From Cloeon dipterum (lineage: Eukaryota > Arthropoda > Insecta > Ephemeroptera > Baetidae), in contig NC_088787.1 in NCBI RefSeq assembly GCF_949628265.1, forward strand, positions 28,014,501 through 28,078,500: DNA of 64,000 nucleotides, given 5' to 3'. The translations under genes were made by a program, and so were the position numbers. Position 1 is the first letter of the stretch. Every line of letters begins with the position of its first letter. Shown in pieces: positions 26,784 to 37,928 of this stretch. Under the pieces are notes generated by a model. That model was not told the DNA's origin. It made no database searches and was given only the letters and a program-made list of their open reading frames with translations.

Positions 26784-29700
26784 GAACTGATTATGTTCGC
26801 GAAAAATTAGGCGGAATTTTACTGAAATGTAAAGGGGAGACGCTGAGCGAGAGTAGCGATGAACTGGAGGTGGACAAATTTGATAATAGATTATTTTTGC
26901 GTGTGAAAATATTGGATAATCCAGTTGTCGGTTTACTTGATTGCGGCGCTTCTGTTTGCATTTTAGGCAGGTTAGGCAAAGAGCTCATTGATAGATTAGG
27001 CATTAAAATTCAAAATTGTTGTGTCTCTCAAGTAGAGTTAGCTGATAAATCTTGCCAGCCTGTGTTAGGTCAAATAGATTTGCCGATTACGCTGTCAGAC
27101 CAGAATTTCATAATTAAGTCATTAGTTGTGCCATCAATTGAAACTAGTCTAATTTTGGGTCTGAATTTTTGGTTTGAGACTAAATTTGTGCCAGACGTGA
27201 GCTCAGGTCAATATATTTTGGGTGGCAATTCAACCTCCTGCGATAGGGACAATGTGATGCCAAAAATTAGTTTAATTTCAGACTCTTTGCAGAACGATTT
27301 TGAAAATTTTATTGCTCGCATAAAGGCTGATTTTCCTAAAAATTTTGGTCGATGCAATTTCACACAACATCACATTGAGACAGGTGCAGCATCTCCTGTC
27401 AAGAGTAAACAATTTTATTTGCCCCCAAAATCATTAGAAATTTTGCACAAAGAGGTTGATAAGATGCTTGAGTTAGGCGTGATTGAGCCATGTGTCAGTC
27501 CATGGTCATCACCGGTTTTCCTTGTTATGGATCCGGACAAGAAGAAAGAACCAAGATTTGTTATTGATATGAGAGAAGTTAATAAAGTAACGGAAACGGA
27601 TGCGTATGGAGTGCCATTAATTGCGAATATTATTGATAATCTCGCTAATTTTAAGTACTTGTCCACTATCGATTTAAAGAAAAGCTATTGGCAAATTGGG
27701 TTAAATGAGGAGAGCAAAGCCAAAACTGCATTTTTCGTGCCAGGCAGAGGACAGCTGCAATTTACTGTAATTCCGTTTGGTGCGAAGAATAGCGGCCCAG
27801 GATTTGTTCGCGTCATTGATCGAATTGTTCATAGTTCTTGGATTGCGAAATATGTACACACGTATATTGACGATTGTTTCATCGCAACGCCAAGCTACGA
27901 GTTACATAAAGATGTCATTCAAGAATTTTTGCGACTGTTAAAGAATGCGGGAATGACTCCAAATTGGGAGAAAAGCAAATTTCTGAGGGAATCCATAAAA
28001 ATTCTCGGCTATATCCTAGACCAAAATGGATTGCGGACCGATCCGGAGAAAGTCGCATCAATTTTGAATTTGGCACGTCCGAAAAATGAAAAGGGTGTAA
28101 GACAATTTGTTGGCGTAATGTCTTACTACCGCCGCCTGTTTCCCAAGTTGAGTGAGATTATTGAGCCAATAGTGCGACTCACTCGTAAGAAAATTCCGTT
28201 CATGGGGGGAGAAGAGCAAGAAAACGCATGGATAAAGAGTAAAAATATACTCGCATCTGATCTTGTGGTTCGTTTGCCAGATTTCAATAAGCCGTTTATT
28301 CTTTCAACTGATGCTTCAGATTACGGTATTTCAGGCGTATTGTCTCAAATTTTTGATGATGGCGAGAGACCAATTTATTATGTTAGCCGCTTGCTAACTG
28401 ATGCCGAGAAAAATTACCCCACAATGCAGAAAGAGGCTTTAGCGGTAATTTGGTCAATTGAGAAGCTTGAAGGTTACTTGTCTTATAATAAGTTTTTGAT
28501 TGTGACGGATAATAAGCCTCTGAAATTTATTCAGGACCTTAAAAAGCCTAAAGGTCGCCTAGCCAATTGGAAGTTCAAATTGCAACAGTTTGATTTTGAA
28601 ATTATGCATAAGCCAGGAAAATTGAACGTCGTTCCAGATTTACTTTCACGTTCTTTTGCTGATAACGTTAAAGTGGCGCAGTTAAATATTAGAAGTCCAA
28701 TAAATGACCGGTGGTATGTGAATCTCATGAATGCAGTGCAGCAGAATCCAAGTAAATTCCCTTTGTTTAAAGTCGTGCAAGACAGACTGTACAAAATAGT
28801 TAAATCGTGGAATCCGATAGAGGATGCGTGTTACAAATTAGTCGTGCCAAAATCTACACGCAACGAAATAATGCAGAAAATGCACAATCCACCCGAGGCA
28901 GGTCATTTTGGTTTTTTCAAGACGTTCAATAGAATTAGCGAGCAGTATTATTGGCCGAAAATGAAAGCTGACATTTCCAAATTTGTAGCAAATTGTCACC
29001 AATGTCTGGCGCAAAAGCCTTGTCAGTCTGCAAGTGCAGGATTAATGAATTCACGCGTGGTGGATCGCCCCTGGCAAGTTGTTTGCACAGACTTGGTTGG
29101 TCCATTTCCAAGAAGCCTTAAAGGTTTTACTTATGTTTTGTCTTTAGTAGATTTTTTCACTAAATTTGTCATGCTGTTCCCTTTGAAAGACGCCACAGCG
29201 AAATCAGTATGTAACGCTATTGAGTCAGCTATTCAGCAATATGGTGCACCAGAATTATTAGTACAAGATAATGCTAAAATATATCACAGCTCAACATTTA
29301 AAGATATGGCTAGAAAATACAATGCTAGGTTACAGTACACTCCTCGTTATCATCCCGCGGCAAATCCGTCGGAGCGTACGAATAGAGTGTTTGAGACGAT
29401 TTTACGTTGTTACATAAGCGATAACCAGAAGGAATGGTGCCGCAACTTGCCTCAAATTGCGTTTGCTATTAATTCTGCAGTTCATGAAACAACGCGATAT
29501 TCGCCTTATTTCCTTTTTATGGCGCGACAGCCAACCTTTGATGGCTCAGTAGCAATTAAAGAGTGTGATTTTTCAGCGCCTAATTTAATTGAAAATTACG
29601 CAGCTAGATTTCCCAAGTTAAAGAAAATTCATGAATTGGTTAAGGTTAAAATGTTTGAAGCTAGCCAGAAAAATAAACGCCATTACGATTTGCGTCGTCG

Positions 29701-29926
29701 TCCTTCTGATTTCAAAATAGGAGATTTAGTAATGAAAAAGAATTACGCCCTATCAAAGAAAGGTGCTGGAATTACTGCCAAACTTTTGCCATATTTTGTT
29801 GGTCCGTATTTGCTTCAAAGACAAGTGGCAGATAATATTTTCAAGTTAGTTGATCCATCTAATCATTCTGTTAGTTTCGGGGAATTTCATGTGAAGGACT
29901 TAAAACACGCAGGCCAAAGACAATAA
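26669..29926 (+). CDS. pol: Pol polyprotein (protease, reverse transcriptase, RNase H, integrase)
   Basis: Expressed as Gag-Pol through the -1 frameshift; the frame is open back to 26648 and its first in-frame ATG is not needed. Domains in order: aspartic protease with a DCGAS active site near 26940; reverse transcriptase with YIDD at about 27863; RNase H with an STDASD motif near 28310; integrase with an HHCC zinc module (about 28875-29010) and a D,D,E core (D near 29091, D near 29268, E near 29372); and a GPY/F-type C-terminal module near 29790-29810. No chromodomain is visible. About 1085 residues follow the slip site, normal for Ty3/gypsy without env. There are no internal stops or missing catalytic residues. 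Confidence 0.96.
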   Translation, partial: KKPVGGRSSGSAKRQQTPKCESSARRSNKSWQRHIWKLRTDYVREKLGGILLKCKGETLSESSDELEVDKFDNRLFLRVKILDNPVVGLLDCGASVCILGRLGKELIDRLGIKIQNCCVSQVELADKSCQPVLGQIDLPITLSDQNFIIKSLVVPSIETSLILGLNFWFETKFVPDVSSGQYILGGNSTSCDRDNVMPKISLISDSLQNDFENFIARIKADFPKNFGRCNFTQHHIETGAASPVKSKQFYLPPKSLEILHKEVDKMLELGVIEPCVSPWSSPVFLVMDPDKKKEPRFVIDMREVNKVTETDAYGVPLIANIIDNLANFKYLSTIDLKKSYWQIGLNEESKAKTAFFVPGRGQLQFTVIPFGAKNSGPGFVRVIDRIVHSSWIAKYVHTYIDDCFIATPSYELHKDVIQEFLRLLKNAGMTPNWEKSKFLRESIKILGYILDQNGLRTDPEKVASILNLARPKNEKGVRQFVGVMSYYRRLFPKLSEIIEPIVRLTRKKIPFMGGEEQENAWIKSKNILASDLVVRLPDFNKPFILSTDASDYGISGVLSQIFDDGERPIYYVSRLLTDAEKNYPTMQKEALAVIWSIEKLEGYLSYNKFLIVTDNKPLKFIQDLKKPKGRLANWKFKLQQFDFEIMHKPGKLNVVPDLLSRSFADNVKVAQLNIRSPINDRWYVNLMNAVQQNPSKFPLFKVVQDRLYKIVKSWNPIEDACYKLVVPKSTRNEIMQKMHNPPEAGHFGFFKTFNRISEQYYWPKMKADISKFVANCHQCLAQKPCQSASAGLMNSRVVDRPWQVVCTDLVGPFPRSLKGFTYVLSLVDFFTKFVMLFPLKDATAKSVCNAIESAIQQYGAPELLVQDNAKIYHSSTFKDMARKYNARLQYTPRYHPAANPSERTNRVFETILRCYISDNQKEWCRNLPQIAFAINSAVHETTRYSPYFLFMARQPTFDGSVAIKECDFSAPNLIENYAARFPKLKKIHELVKVKMFEASQKNKRHYDLRRRPSDFKIGDLVMKKNYALSKKGAGITAKLLPYFVGPYLLQRQVADNIFKLVDPSNHSVSFGEFHVKDLKHAGQRQ

Positions 29927-29953
29927 TTTTTCCTTCTGAAAAATTATTCTTTC

Positions 29954-29964
29954 GGGGAGGGGAG
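29954..29964 (+). promoter_or_regulatory. Polypurine tract
   Basis: GGGGAGGGGAG immediately precedes the 3' LTR, the expected place for plus-strand priming during reverse transcription. Confidence 0.92.
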
Positions 29965-31020
29965 TATAACGATATGTGGTAAATTAAATAATGATTGTGA
30001 TTTCCATATCCCCTGTCCCTACATTTTTTTTAATAAATCGCGCCGCGCGTACAACGAGTGAAAAACAGTGCGTGCAGAGTGCAGTGAGTGCAACCAGAAG
30101 GAGAAGACTCCCACACCTGAGCTGCGCGCGAAATAGGTCTACCACGGGGGGAAAGGTTGCGACCTCTCGCACGAAAGTCAGTCAGTCGCCCAATAACCTT
30201 TGTCCGCCGACCTTCTTGATGGTGTCAACAGAAGGCTTCGGCAAATGTTTCGTCCGTAGGAAGGACGGATTTAACAGAAGCTCGGTCACGAGTGAAGTAA
30301 GTTAAAAACTTATTCAAAACATATTTCTGGGCGGCTTATAAATTGAGCAACTCTCTGTGTGCTCAATTTTATTTTTATTTGGCGCGACTGACGGTAGACT
30401 TTGTGCGTTATTTCCCTCAGGTAGCCCTGGTGGGCTCCTTCGTTACCCCTGGTGCAGCCCCGTCTTTTGGTGGTCCGTTTCAGACGTTTAGGCTGGCACC
30501 TCCCCATCCTGAAGTGGTCGGCAAACAACACCTTGCCTGGACCCTTCGTGTGTAGCAGCTCCCTTCATCTTGCGCGACTACGGCACGGGAGACGTCCTCG
30601 GTTTGAGCGTCACCGTTCGTCGTCGTCGGCGCCGTCATCGACTCCTTCTTCACCCATCGTATAGATCGTCAAACGTTAAGTACAATATCAGACTCGTGTG
30701 CGCGCGTATTTTCCGTATCTTCCGATTCCGAATATTTTTTTTTATTGAAAGGCCTATTCCCCAATTATTGTAAACCCCAAATTGTTCTATATCACAATTA
30801 TTATCAAATTACCATTATCTCGTTACATTATCAATATTCTATTTAATAATAATTATTCTACAATTTAATTGTTTAATGTTTAATTTATCCGTACACACCA
30901 GCAACACTTTAACTTCATTTTAAAGGTCGAATTTTCCACGAACTGAGAGTTGAGCTAATTTGAGTCCGGAGTTTGTTAGTTTATTAGATTTTGAGTAATG
31001 ACGACTTTTGTGTCGTTATA
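29965..31020 (+). repeat. 3' LTR of the gypsy element
   Basis: 1056 bp, apparently identical to the 5' LTR. It is followed directly by ACTC at 31021-31024, the second copy of the target duplication. Confidence 0.97.
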
Positions 31021-31024
31021 ACTC

Positions 31025-34000
31025 TAAACGTTTTTTCAACAATTTTTAATAAGGAAAGAGCTTAAAAAGAAAGAGTGGCCTAGAGAAAAGAAGGCAGAAG
31101 ACCTTTGCCTTATGCCTGTGGTTGGAACTGGAAAAAAATACAAAACGCGGAAACACGCCGACTCGATCTCGGCCTGGAATTCAATCTGATTTGCATGGCG
31201 AGAAGAGGCATTCATTCGTTCTGCCCTTTGGCAAGGGTGAATGTGGGTGAAAGAATCCCGATCGATTAGTAGAATAGAGTGCGTGCCTTGTTTGTTTTTA
31301 TTGTAAACACGAGCGAATACAGCACGTGCTTGTTTTGCTTACCCATCTGCAAAATGTTGCAATGGCGGGGAGCGATATACAAAACCTTATTTTTTCCATG
31401 AGTGAACGCAGGCTAGCAGATAGGAGATAAAAAGGAAATAAACTTTGAAAAGTTTTAAAAATTAATAAATAAATCAATGGCTATGTGTATTAATTGGTAT
31501 TTATTTGAACGAAATTAACCATTTAAGAGTTTCCAAACAAACATATTCAGGCAGCATAAAACAGAATTATGGTCTTTTGAATTAATAGTGAAGCTTTAAA
31601 CTGACATTCGATTCCAGGGTCAATCATCTCATTTGGAGCGTAAAAATTTACAACAAGGGCCTCTAGGTAATTCCATCGGATCGCAACAATTGTCATTTCC
31701 AGTCACGGTGAGGATGCAGCCGAGAGCCGGCCGAATGGCAATGACCCCTTCCTATTACATTCTTGTTCTCGCAGGAAATAATAATGCTCTTGCGTTCCTC
31801 CTTCTCGCCCACCTTTCCGTTCCTTACTGAGGCACACACAAACCGGCACGCATGAGGTTAAAAGATCACAAACTCTCGGTCGAGTTCTTTGATCTCCACT
31901 TGATGCAGCAGCGAGCGAATTATTTAATTGCAAGAAGTGCTGGACCGCACGTAAAGTGCAAACTCGCGAGTTATTAGATTAGGCAAAGAGGCGCTGCGTC
32001 GATGCTAATTTGCAGCCGCCCCGCGTAAGCAGATTTGACGCGAAACTCTCACAGCCTGCGCGTTTTGCCAGCCCGACCCCGTAGGGAAATGAGAATTTCA
32101 TCTCCGTCGGCGAAAACAGCCAGACGAACAAATCAAGCCCTGTCCGCAGCATAAAGCTCCGAATTTTTCGCGAGCCTTGCATTTTCCATTCTCGGTGTAA
32201 GCTGAGGGTCGTGCAAGTGACTGGAGCCTTATTAATAATTTCGCATATAAAAAGCAAGTAAAAATAAAAGTCTGCATAGACAAAGAAAATTTTGTTGTTA
32301 AATTATGAATTTTTCATTTGAGAGTAGATTGTTAGCAATAGTATTTTGTTACGTTGAATTCAGTTATCATAAAAGTTATTCCTACGTTCAGGTGCCAGTG
32401 AGTATGCCACTTAATTTAATATGAATATTGAATAAAAGGCATTGTCCACATTTGTTTTGAAACAATATGGGTCGGCTGTGATTTTGTATAAAATTTAATG
32501 TATTAAAATAACGTTAAAATAAATAAAACATCACGTAGGCAAACTATAAACTAACTATAAATTATTTAGTTAAATGTTTGTATACTATGAACTCTCTCAA
32601 GATAAGTTATTATTTCCCTCGTGTCGATAAAAAACGCTTTCAATGTTGGATTTTATTTAAAAACCATACACACGCGCGTGCATGGTTCTCTGGTAACATT
32701 TTTAAGTTCCTCATTCGTCGTGTTGAACCCCTAAAATGACCGATAATTGGGTGGCACATATTTGCTGTGCGCAAAAAAAGGCAAAGCAGCGGGTCGACAT
32801 TTAATTTTTCGCCGTTTATTTGCATCCAGAGCCACGCGACCGACATTGGCCCACTCGACTTTTCCTTTCAAAGAGGCATTGTGCTGTTGGGGGAAAAGCA
32901 GTCTTTGAAGTGCTGCTGCTTTCCCGTTTGTTTGTTTATTTGTTTGAAGTTTATGCATATATATTCTATGCGTGCTGCTTGGTATGCAAGTGCATGCGAG
33001 TAGACGAAGGAGGGCGAGTTTTTAATGAGTAATTGGGCACCTTTCGACGCATCAAGGCCAACGATTTTCAAGTGGGTTTTATTTTCAAATTAATGGAAAT
33101 TTAAAATAACAGTAAATTGCTAGCAGGCTGCTAAGAAACTCATTAATCACCAGTTCAAAAAGCACCTCTGCGGCTGCTGCTCTTTGTTTTTTGTACAGGC
33201 AATTCAAGCTCTGATAAAAATGGAACATCAAAAGCAGCACCAGCCCTAGATTGATTGCTGCTGCAGCAGCAACAATGCTCTCTGGCGAGCCAAATTCGTG
33301 TATGAACAAGCATGGTACACTCGAAAAAGCCTCTCTCATGTTTCATTTCCATCAACTCAATTCGATAAAGTGCACATTTGGGCGCTTCTTCTACAAACAA
33401 AAGCGCTGAATTATGCAGCATGACATTGGGAATTCGGACCAAATGAATGTGTTAACCATGAATTGTCTCGCGTGAAAGTGTTTGAGAGACTCGTTTTGTG
33501 ACCAAAAATAAGAGAAACGTTTGCGTTATTTACTTTGCGGTCCACATTGCAGCGCTCACGTGTTTGTAAATGTATTCCGTTTCAAGATGATTCACGCCAA
33601 ATGCTAATCGCAGGCTGCGTCTTTGGAAAGAAATATATATCGAGAGCGCTGAGAATCGTGATTAATGGTCGCAAAATGATAATGCACAATGCACAGTAAT
33701 CCTTATTTGGTAGAACCGTTTCTTGAAAGTCAAGGTTTACAGAATTTTAACGTCAAGATCAGCTATACGCAGTTTCCGACATTGTTTCGCTAGAAAATTC
33801 TTGTTGGTTTACCTATTCCCCATAGCCAACGATTCTGAACGGCATAAAGCACCTGAAAAATATTATTCATTGTAATGCAGTTTGACTTAAATTCCCGTAA
33901 TATGGCGCTTGAGTTGAAGAAAACGCTCGCAATTGATCCAAAATCTGCATTTCTGCCTCCGCAAATCCGCCACACATCAACACGAGATTAGACCGAAAGC

Positions 34001-35392
34001 CGCACACAAAGTATAATCCGTGCGCGGCTGTTCCATATTCCATCAGCGGCAGAGGTTTAACGATTTTCCTCGAATTTCGGGGCACTTTCATTAATCAGGC
34101 GAGCAGGTCTGAGTTGCCCTCATCCGAATCTGTGGGAAACTCCTTGACATTTTGATCTGGCGGCGGTAAGACACCACACACGCACCTCCGAGAGAGATGA
34201 GCACGCACCCAAACTGATGATTATATTTTGTGATAAATTATTTAAGGGCCTGAATTGTGCCGAGAGGATTATATTTTCCTCTTCCTTCTTTCTTCGCATT
34301 GTTCCCAGATGCTATCTCGGCGCTCGGCATCTGCTCAGGTAGAAAATTTCGGTACCTGAGCGGCGTTGTAGCTTTACCCTGCGGCGCGGCATGTGTGTTG
34401 CTTTGAGCCGGAAAGATTCGAATCTGTTGGCGGTGTAAATTTCAATTTCGCTCTCTTTGCACGTGTGCATTCGTAGTTCCGACGGGCGCGGATTTGCATT
34501 TTGATTGTCACGCCTGCTAAAACGTGTTTCGCGCGCCTCGGAAATAATAATTATTGTCAAAGTTGTGATGCGAGCAGCTGCCGAGAACAATTGTCAACTC
34601 GTTGAATAGTTAATTAGCTTGGCCTCTACCCATTTTGAGGGGGAAATTTCATTTAAACTTTGGCACAGGGATGAAATCCCATCTGTGAATTCAAACTCTA
34701 TCGATTTTATCCGCACGAGGCTGACAGAAATTTATTGAGAAATCAGTAGCGAGATAATATCAATGCATTTTTCATGATATTTGAACCATTTTTTTAAAAA
34801 CCCAATTGTGTTAAGTTCAATCAATGAAACAATAATTGACAAGTGAACGTAATTGAAAGAGCCAATTATACTGTCCATACTGTCGTCATAAATTAGATTT
34901 TGCTAATACGTTACAGCATTTATATGCGCAGAATAACATTCATAGCGATCACGCAATATCAGCTTTGTCGTATAACACATTTAGTTTTGGTATTGGTAAC
35001 CGGATAAAAAGTACGCAATTTGCATTTGAGTGTATAGAAAAAATCGGTGACAAAAGCTCATTTTGAGCTAATGGAGCGCGTGCAGCGAAGCCCCGTAAAA
35101 ACTAACGACGGCTATTTGTGAATGCCCTCTTGGTGTTTTCCAGTTAAGCCCGATGCAGAAATAGCCATTTGGGTAGTAAAATTTAGTGTTGCGGAAAAAG
35201 TGCTGAAGTGAAAAATTTCGCAAAATATGTAAAGCACCCGAAATTCAACATTGGCAACATTTTTGCTAGGCTTTTCCAAACATCTAAATAGAAATTCCTC
35301 CCTTTCATAAGGATGCAAAAAATTCATAAATGTAAAAAATAGCGGAAAAGCTTGACTTAAACACAAAACGCTCTCCGACAAATTGTTCGGAC
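31025..35392. other. Non-coding host DNA between the two transposable elements
   Basis: About 4.4 kb with the same texture as positions 1-23678 and no supportable exon, RNA gene or repeat. Open frames near 32.1, 33.2, 34.4 and 35.2 kb are short, lack domains and have no splice-consistent partners. Confidence 0.6.
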
Positions 35393-35396
35393 TTAA
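35393..35396. repeat. Left TTAA target site of the DNA transposon
   Basis: TTAA abuts the left inverted repeat, and the same TTAA abuts the right one (44760-44763). TTAA duplication is typical of the Kolobok and piggyBac superfamilies. Confidence 0.9.
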
Positions 35397-35581
35397 ACCA
35401 ATTGGCAAATTTGTACCATTTCTCTTCACAATAATATAGATTAGGACAAGTAGAATCGAATGACATATCTTAAAAATGCATCATGCATCGAAAAAATGTT
35501 CAAAAAAGCAAAATAAAATATGTACCTTTTTGAAATTGGCGCCGCAGCGAGTGTTAAAAGAGGTGTTAACGTTCTCGCAAC

Positions 35582-35764
35582 ATGGCCGCCGAACGACTGC
35601 GCGCTCCCCGTGGTTACACGGTAGCACATTCACGTCAACAACAGCGTTTTAACAGTTCTAAGAGTTTTCTTCTAGTTCAAAAAGACATTCTGTGCACCGA
35701 TATTCTCATTAAAAATATAAAAACACGTAAATTGGGTCGCATCAGACACCTAAAAGCCAAATAA
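35582..35764 (+). CDS. Small basic frame in left TIR (60 aa), hypothetical
   Basis: The ATG lies in a good context (AACATGGCC) and opens a 60-codon frame rich in Arg, Lys and Gln. The identical frame is in the right arm at 44392-44574 on the minus strand. Identity between arms is explained by their common origin and is not evidence of selection. I do not recognise the product. It could be the first coding exon of a TIR-driven transcript, or it could be chance. Confidence 0.3.
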   Translation: MAAERLRAPRGYTVAHSRQQQRFNSSKSFLLVQKDILCTDILIKNIKTRKLGRIRHLKAK

Positions 35765-35774
35765 TCGGTACCAC

Positions 35775-36107
35775 ATGTTTCACTATAAGTCGTTTCGTGA
35801 GTATGAAAAAGTGGAAAAAGTAAACAACGTCAATACCGTAAAGATTTTTCGACGCAGAAAGAATTTGGACATCAAGAAACTCAACAAACAACGTGTGAAG
35901 AACATTTTGAGGTCAAGCGGTGCCTTTCTAGCTGAAATAAATGTCAGACTCGAATCTGGAGCGTGTTTTCTTGCTGGCAGGTGTGTGACGCCAAAACAAG
36001 TTTTGGAGAAAATCGTTTATTGTCCGAGTAATTTCAGAATCAGCAATGCGTGGACAGCCTGGTGTGAAGCTGCACGTGTCCAAGAGCAGCCCAGAAATGG
36101 TAAATGA
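35775..36107 (+). CDS. Second small frame in left TIR (110 aa), hypothetical
   Basis: Starts ten bases after the previous frame, in another phase, and is duplicated at 44049-44381 on the minus strand. The product is basic in its first half, with a Cys-containing C-terminal half. I recognise no family. A potential donor (GTAAAT) lies at 36099, just before the diverged first unit of the splice-site array. The two frames could be remnants of a captured host gene. Confidence 0.3.
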   Translation: MFHYKSFREYEKVEKVNNVNTVKIFRRRKNLDIKKLNKQRVKNILRSSGAFLAEINVRLESGACFLAGRCVTPKQVLEKIVYCPSNFRISNAWTAWCEAARVQEQPRNGK

Positions 36108-36207
36108 CGCTGGACGAGCTCTTTGTTCGACCAGCGACAAGTGTTCTGCCAGAAGAGAATTGAGTCCATGGGCGGTTGTTGCACCAGGATTTGCATGGAA
36201 TGGTGCG

Positions 36208-37797
36208 TGCCTGTCAGGTGAGTCAGGGGTGACAGTGGTTGTAACCATTTATTTGATTTATTTTCAATTTTAGGCCATTTTTGATCTGGCTGACTGTTGT
36301 TCGACTAGCCACAAGAGTTGCGTCTGGACCAAATTTAGTCAATGAGCAGTTGAGGCAACAGGATTGGCATAGACTGATGCCTGCCTGTCAGGTGAGTCAG
36401 GGTTGACAGTGGTTGTAACCATTTATTTGATTTATTTTCAATTTTAGGCCATTTTTGATGCAGCTGACTGTTGTTCGACTAGCCAAAAGAGTTGCGTCTG
36501 GACCAAATTTAGTCAATGAGCAGTTGAGGCAACAGGATTGGCATAGACTGATGCCTGCCTGTCAGGTGAGTCAGGGTTGACAGTGGTTGTAACCATTTAT
36601 TTGATTTATTTTCAATTTTAGGCCATTTTTGATGCAGCTGACTGACTGTTCGACTAGCCAAAAGAGTTGCGTCTGGACCAAATTTAGTCAATGAGCAGTT
36701 GAGGCAACAGGATTGGCATAGACTGATGCCTGCCTGTCAGGTGAGTCAGGGTTGACAGTGGTTGTAACCATTTATTTGATTTATTTTCAATTTTAGGCCA
36801 TTTTTGATCTGGCTGACTGTTGTTCGACTAGCCACAAGAGTTGCGTCTGGACCAAATTTAGTCAATGAGCAGTTGAGGCAACAGGATTGGCATAGACTGA
36901 TGCCTGCCTGTCAGGTGAGTCAGGGTTGACAGTGGTTGTAACCATTTATTTGATTTATTTTCAATTTTAGGCCATTTTTGATCTGGCTGACTGTTGTTCG
37001 ACTAGCCACAAGAGTTGCGTCTGGACCAAATTTAGTCAATGAGCAGTTGAGGCAACAGGATTGGCATAGACTGATGCCTGCCTGTCAGGTGAGTCAGGGT
37101 TGACAGTGGTTGTAACCATTTATTTGATTTATTTTCAATTTTAGGCCATTTTTGATCTGACTGACTGTTGTTCGACTAGCCAAAAGAGTTGCGTCTGGAC
37201 CAAATTTAGTCAATGAGCAGTTGAGGCAACAGGATTGGCATAGACTGATGCCTGCCTGTCAGGTGAGTCAGGGTTGACAGTGGTTGTAACCATTTATTTG
37301 ATTTATTTTCAATTTTAGGCCATTTTTGATCTGACTGACTGTTGTTCGACTAGCCAAAAGAGTTGCGTCTGGACCAAATTTAGTCAATGAGCAGTTGAGG
37401 CAACAGGATTGGCATAAACTGATGCCTGCCTGTCAGGTGAGTCAGGGTTGACAGTGGTTGTAACCATTTATTTGATTTATTTTCAATTTTAGGCCATTTT
37501 TGATGCAGCTGACTGTTGTTCGACTAGCCAAAAGAGTTGCGTCTGGACCAAATTTAGTCAATGAGCAGTTGAGGCAACAGGATTGGCATAAACTGATGCC
37601 TGCCTGTCAGGTGAGTCAGGGTTGACAGTGGTTGTAACCATTTATTTGATTTATTTTCAATTTTAGGCCATTTTTGATGCAGCTGACTGACTGTTCGACT
37701 AGCCAAAAGAGTTGCGTCTGGACCAAATTTAGTCAATGAGCAGTTGAGGCAACAGGATTGGCATAGACTGATGCCTGTCTGTCAGGTGAGTCAGGCC
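36208..37797 (+). repeat. Left tandem array: ~174-bp units each with splice donor and acceptor
   Basis: Ten copies of a donor-bearing unit. Each has a ~118-base exon-like part ending CTGTCAG, then GTGAGTCAGG (strong donor), a 56-base intron-like part, a pyrimidine-rich stretch and TTTTAG|GCC (acceptor). Donors occur at about 36216, 36389, 36563, 36738, 36912, 37086, 37261, 37434, 37608 and 37783. Copies differ by a few bases, mainly around the GCTGACTG segment. The outermost copy is strongly diverged. The exon-like part is open in one frame over 39 codons, but its length is not a multiple of three, so serial splicing would break that frame. Confidence 0.9.
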
Positions 37798-37928
37798 TTG
37801 GTGTGTTTCTAATATGAAACTTCATTATCTACCGGTTTTAAATATTTTTTTTGGTGTAGTGGAAGGTTTAGTTTGAATAAAATAGGTTGTTTTTAGATGC
37901 AATGCCTTTCTTATATAAAGAAAACTTT
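37798..37928. other. Junction between left array and transposase 3' end
   Basis: AT-rich unique sequence. It holds the downstream region of the minus-strand transposase mRNA. No separate gene is seen. Confidence 0.6.

Larger units (their letters stand above)
23683..31020 (+). mobile_element. Intact Ty3/gypsy LTR retrotransposon (7338 bp, no env)
   Basis: A complete element: LTR (1056 bp), primer site, gag, pol with protease, reverse transcriptase, RNase H and integrase, a polypurine tract, and a second LTR. Both LTRs have the same length and I see no difference between them by eye, so the insertion is very recent. The ends are TATAACGA and TCGTTATA, an 8-bp inverted pair rather than the common TG...CA. 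Order PR-RT-RH-IN and a GPY-type integrase tail place it in Ty3/gypsy (Metaviridae). There is no room for an envelope gene: pol ends 38 bases before the 3' LTR. It could be active. Confidence 0.97.
35397..37797 (+). repeat. Left terminal inverted repeat (about 2.4 kb)
   Basis: Consists of a unique outer part (35397 to about 36115) and an inner tandem array. The outer part contains two adjacent plus-strand frames (35582-35764 and 35775-36107), duplicated in the right arm. The arm ends where the last unit runs into unrelated sequence at about 37797. Confidence 0.9.

Noticed and set aside
29927..29964. Possible envelope gene after pol
   Set aside because: Only 38 bases separate the pol stop from the 3' LTR.
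36208..37797. Regularly spaced repeats that might be taken for a CRISPR-like array
   Set aside because: Units are ~174 bp and nearly identical along their whole length, with no unique spacers, in eukaryotic DNA. They are tandem repeats inside a transposon TIR.
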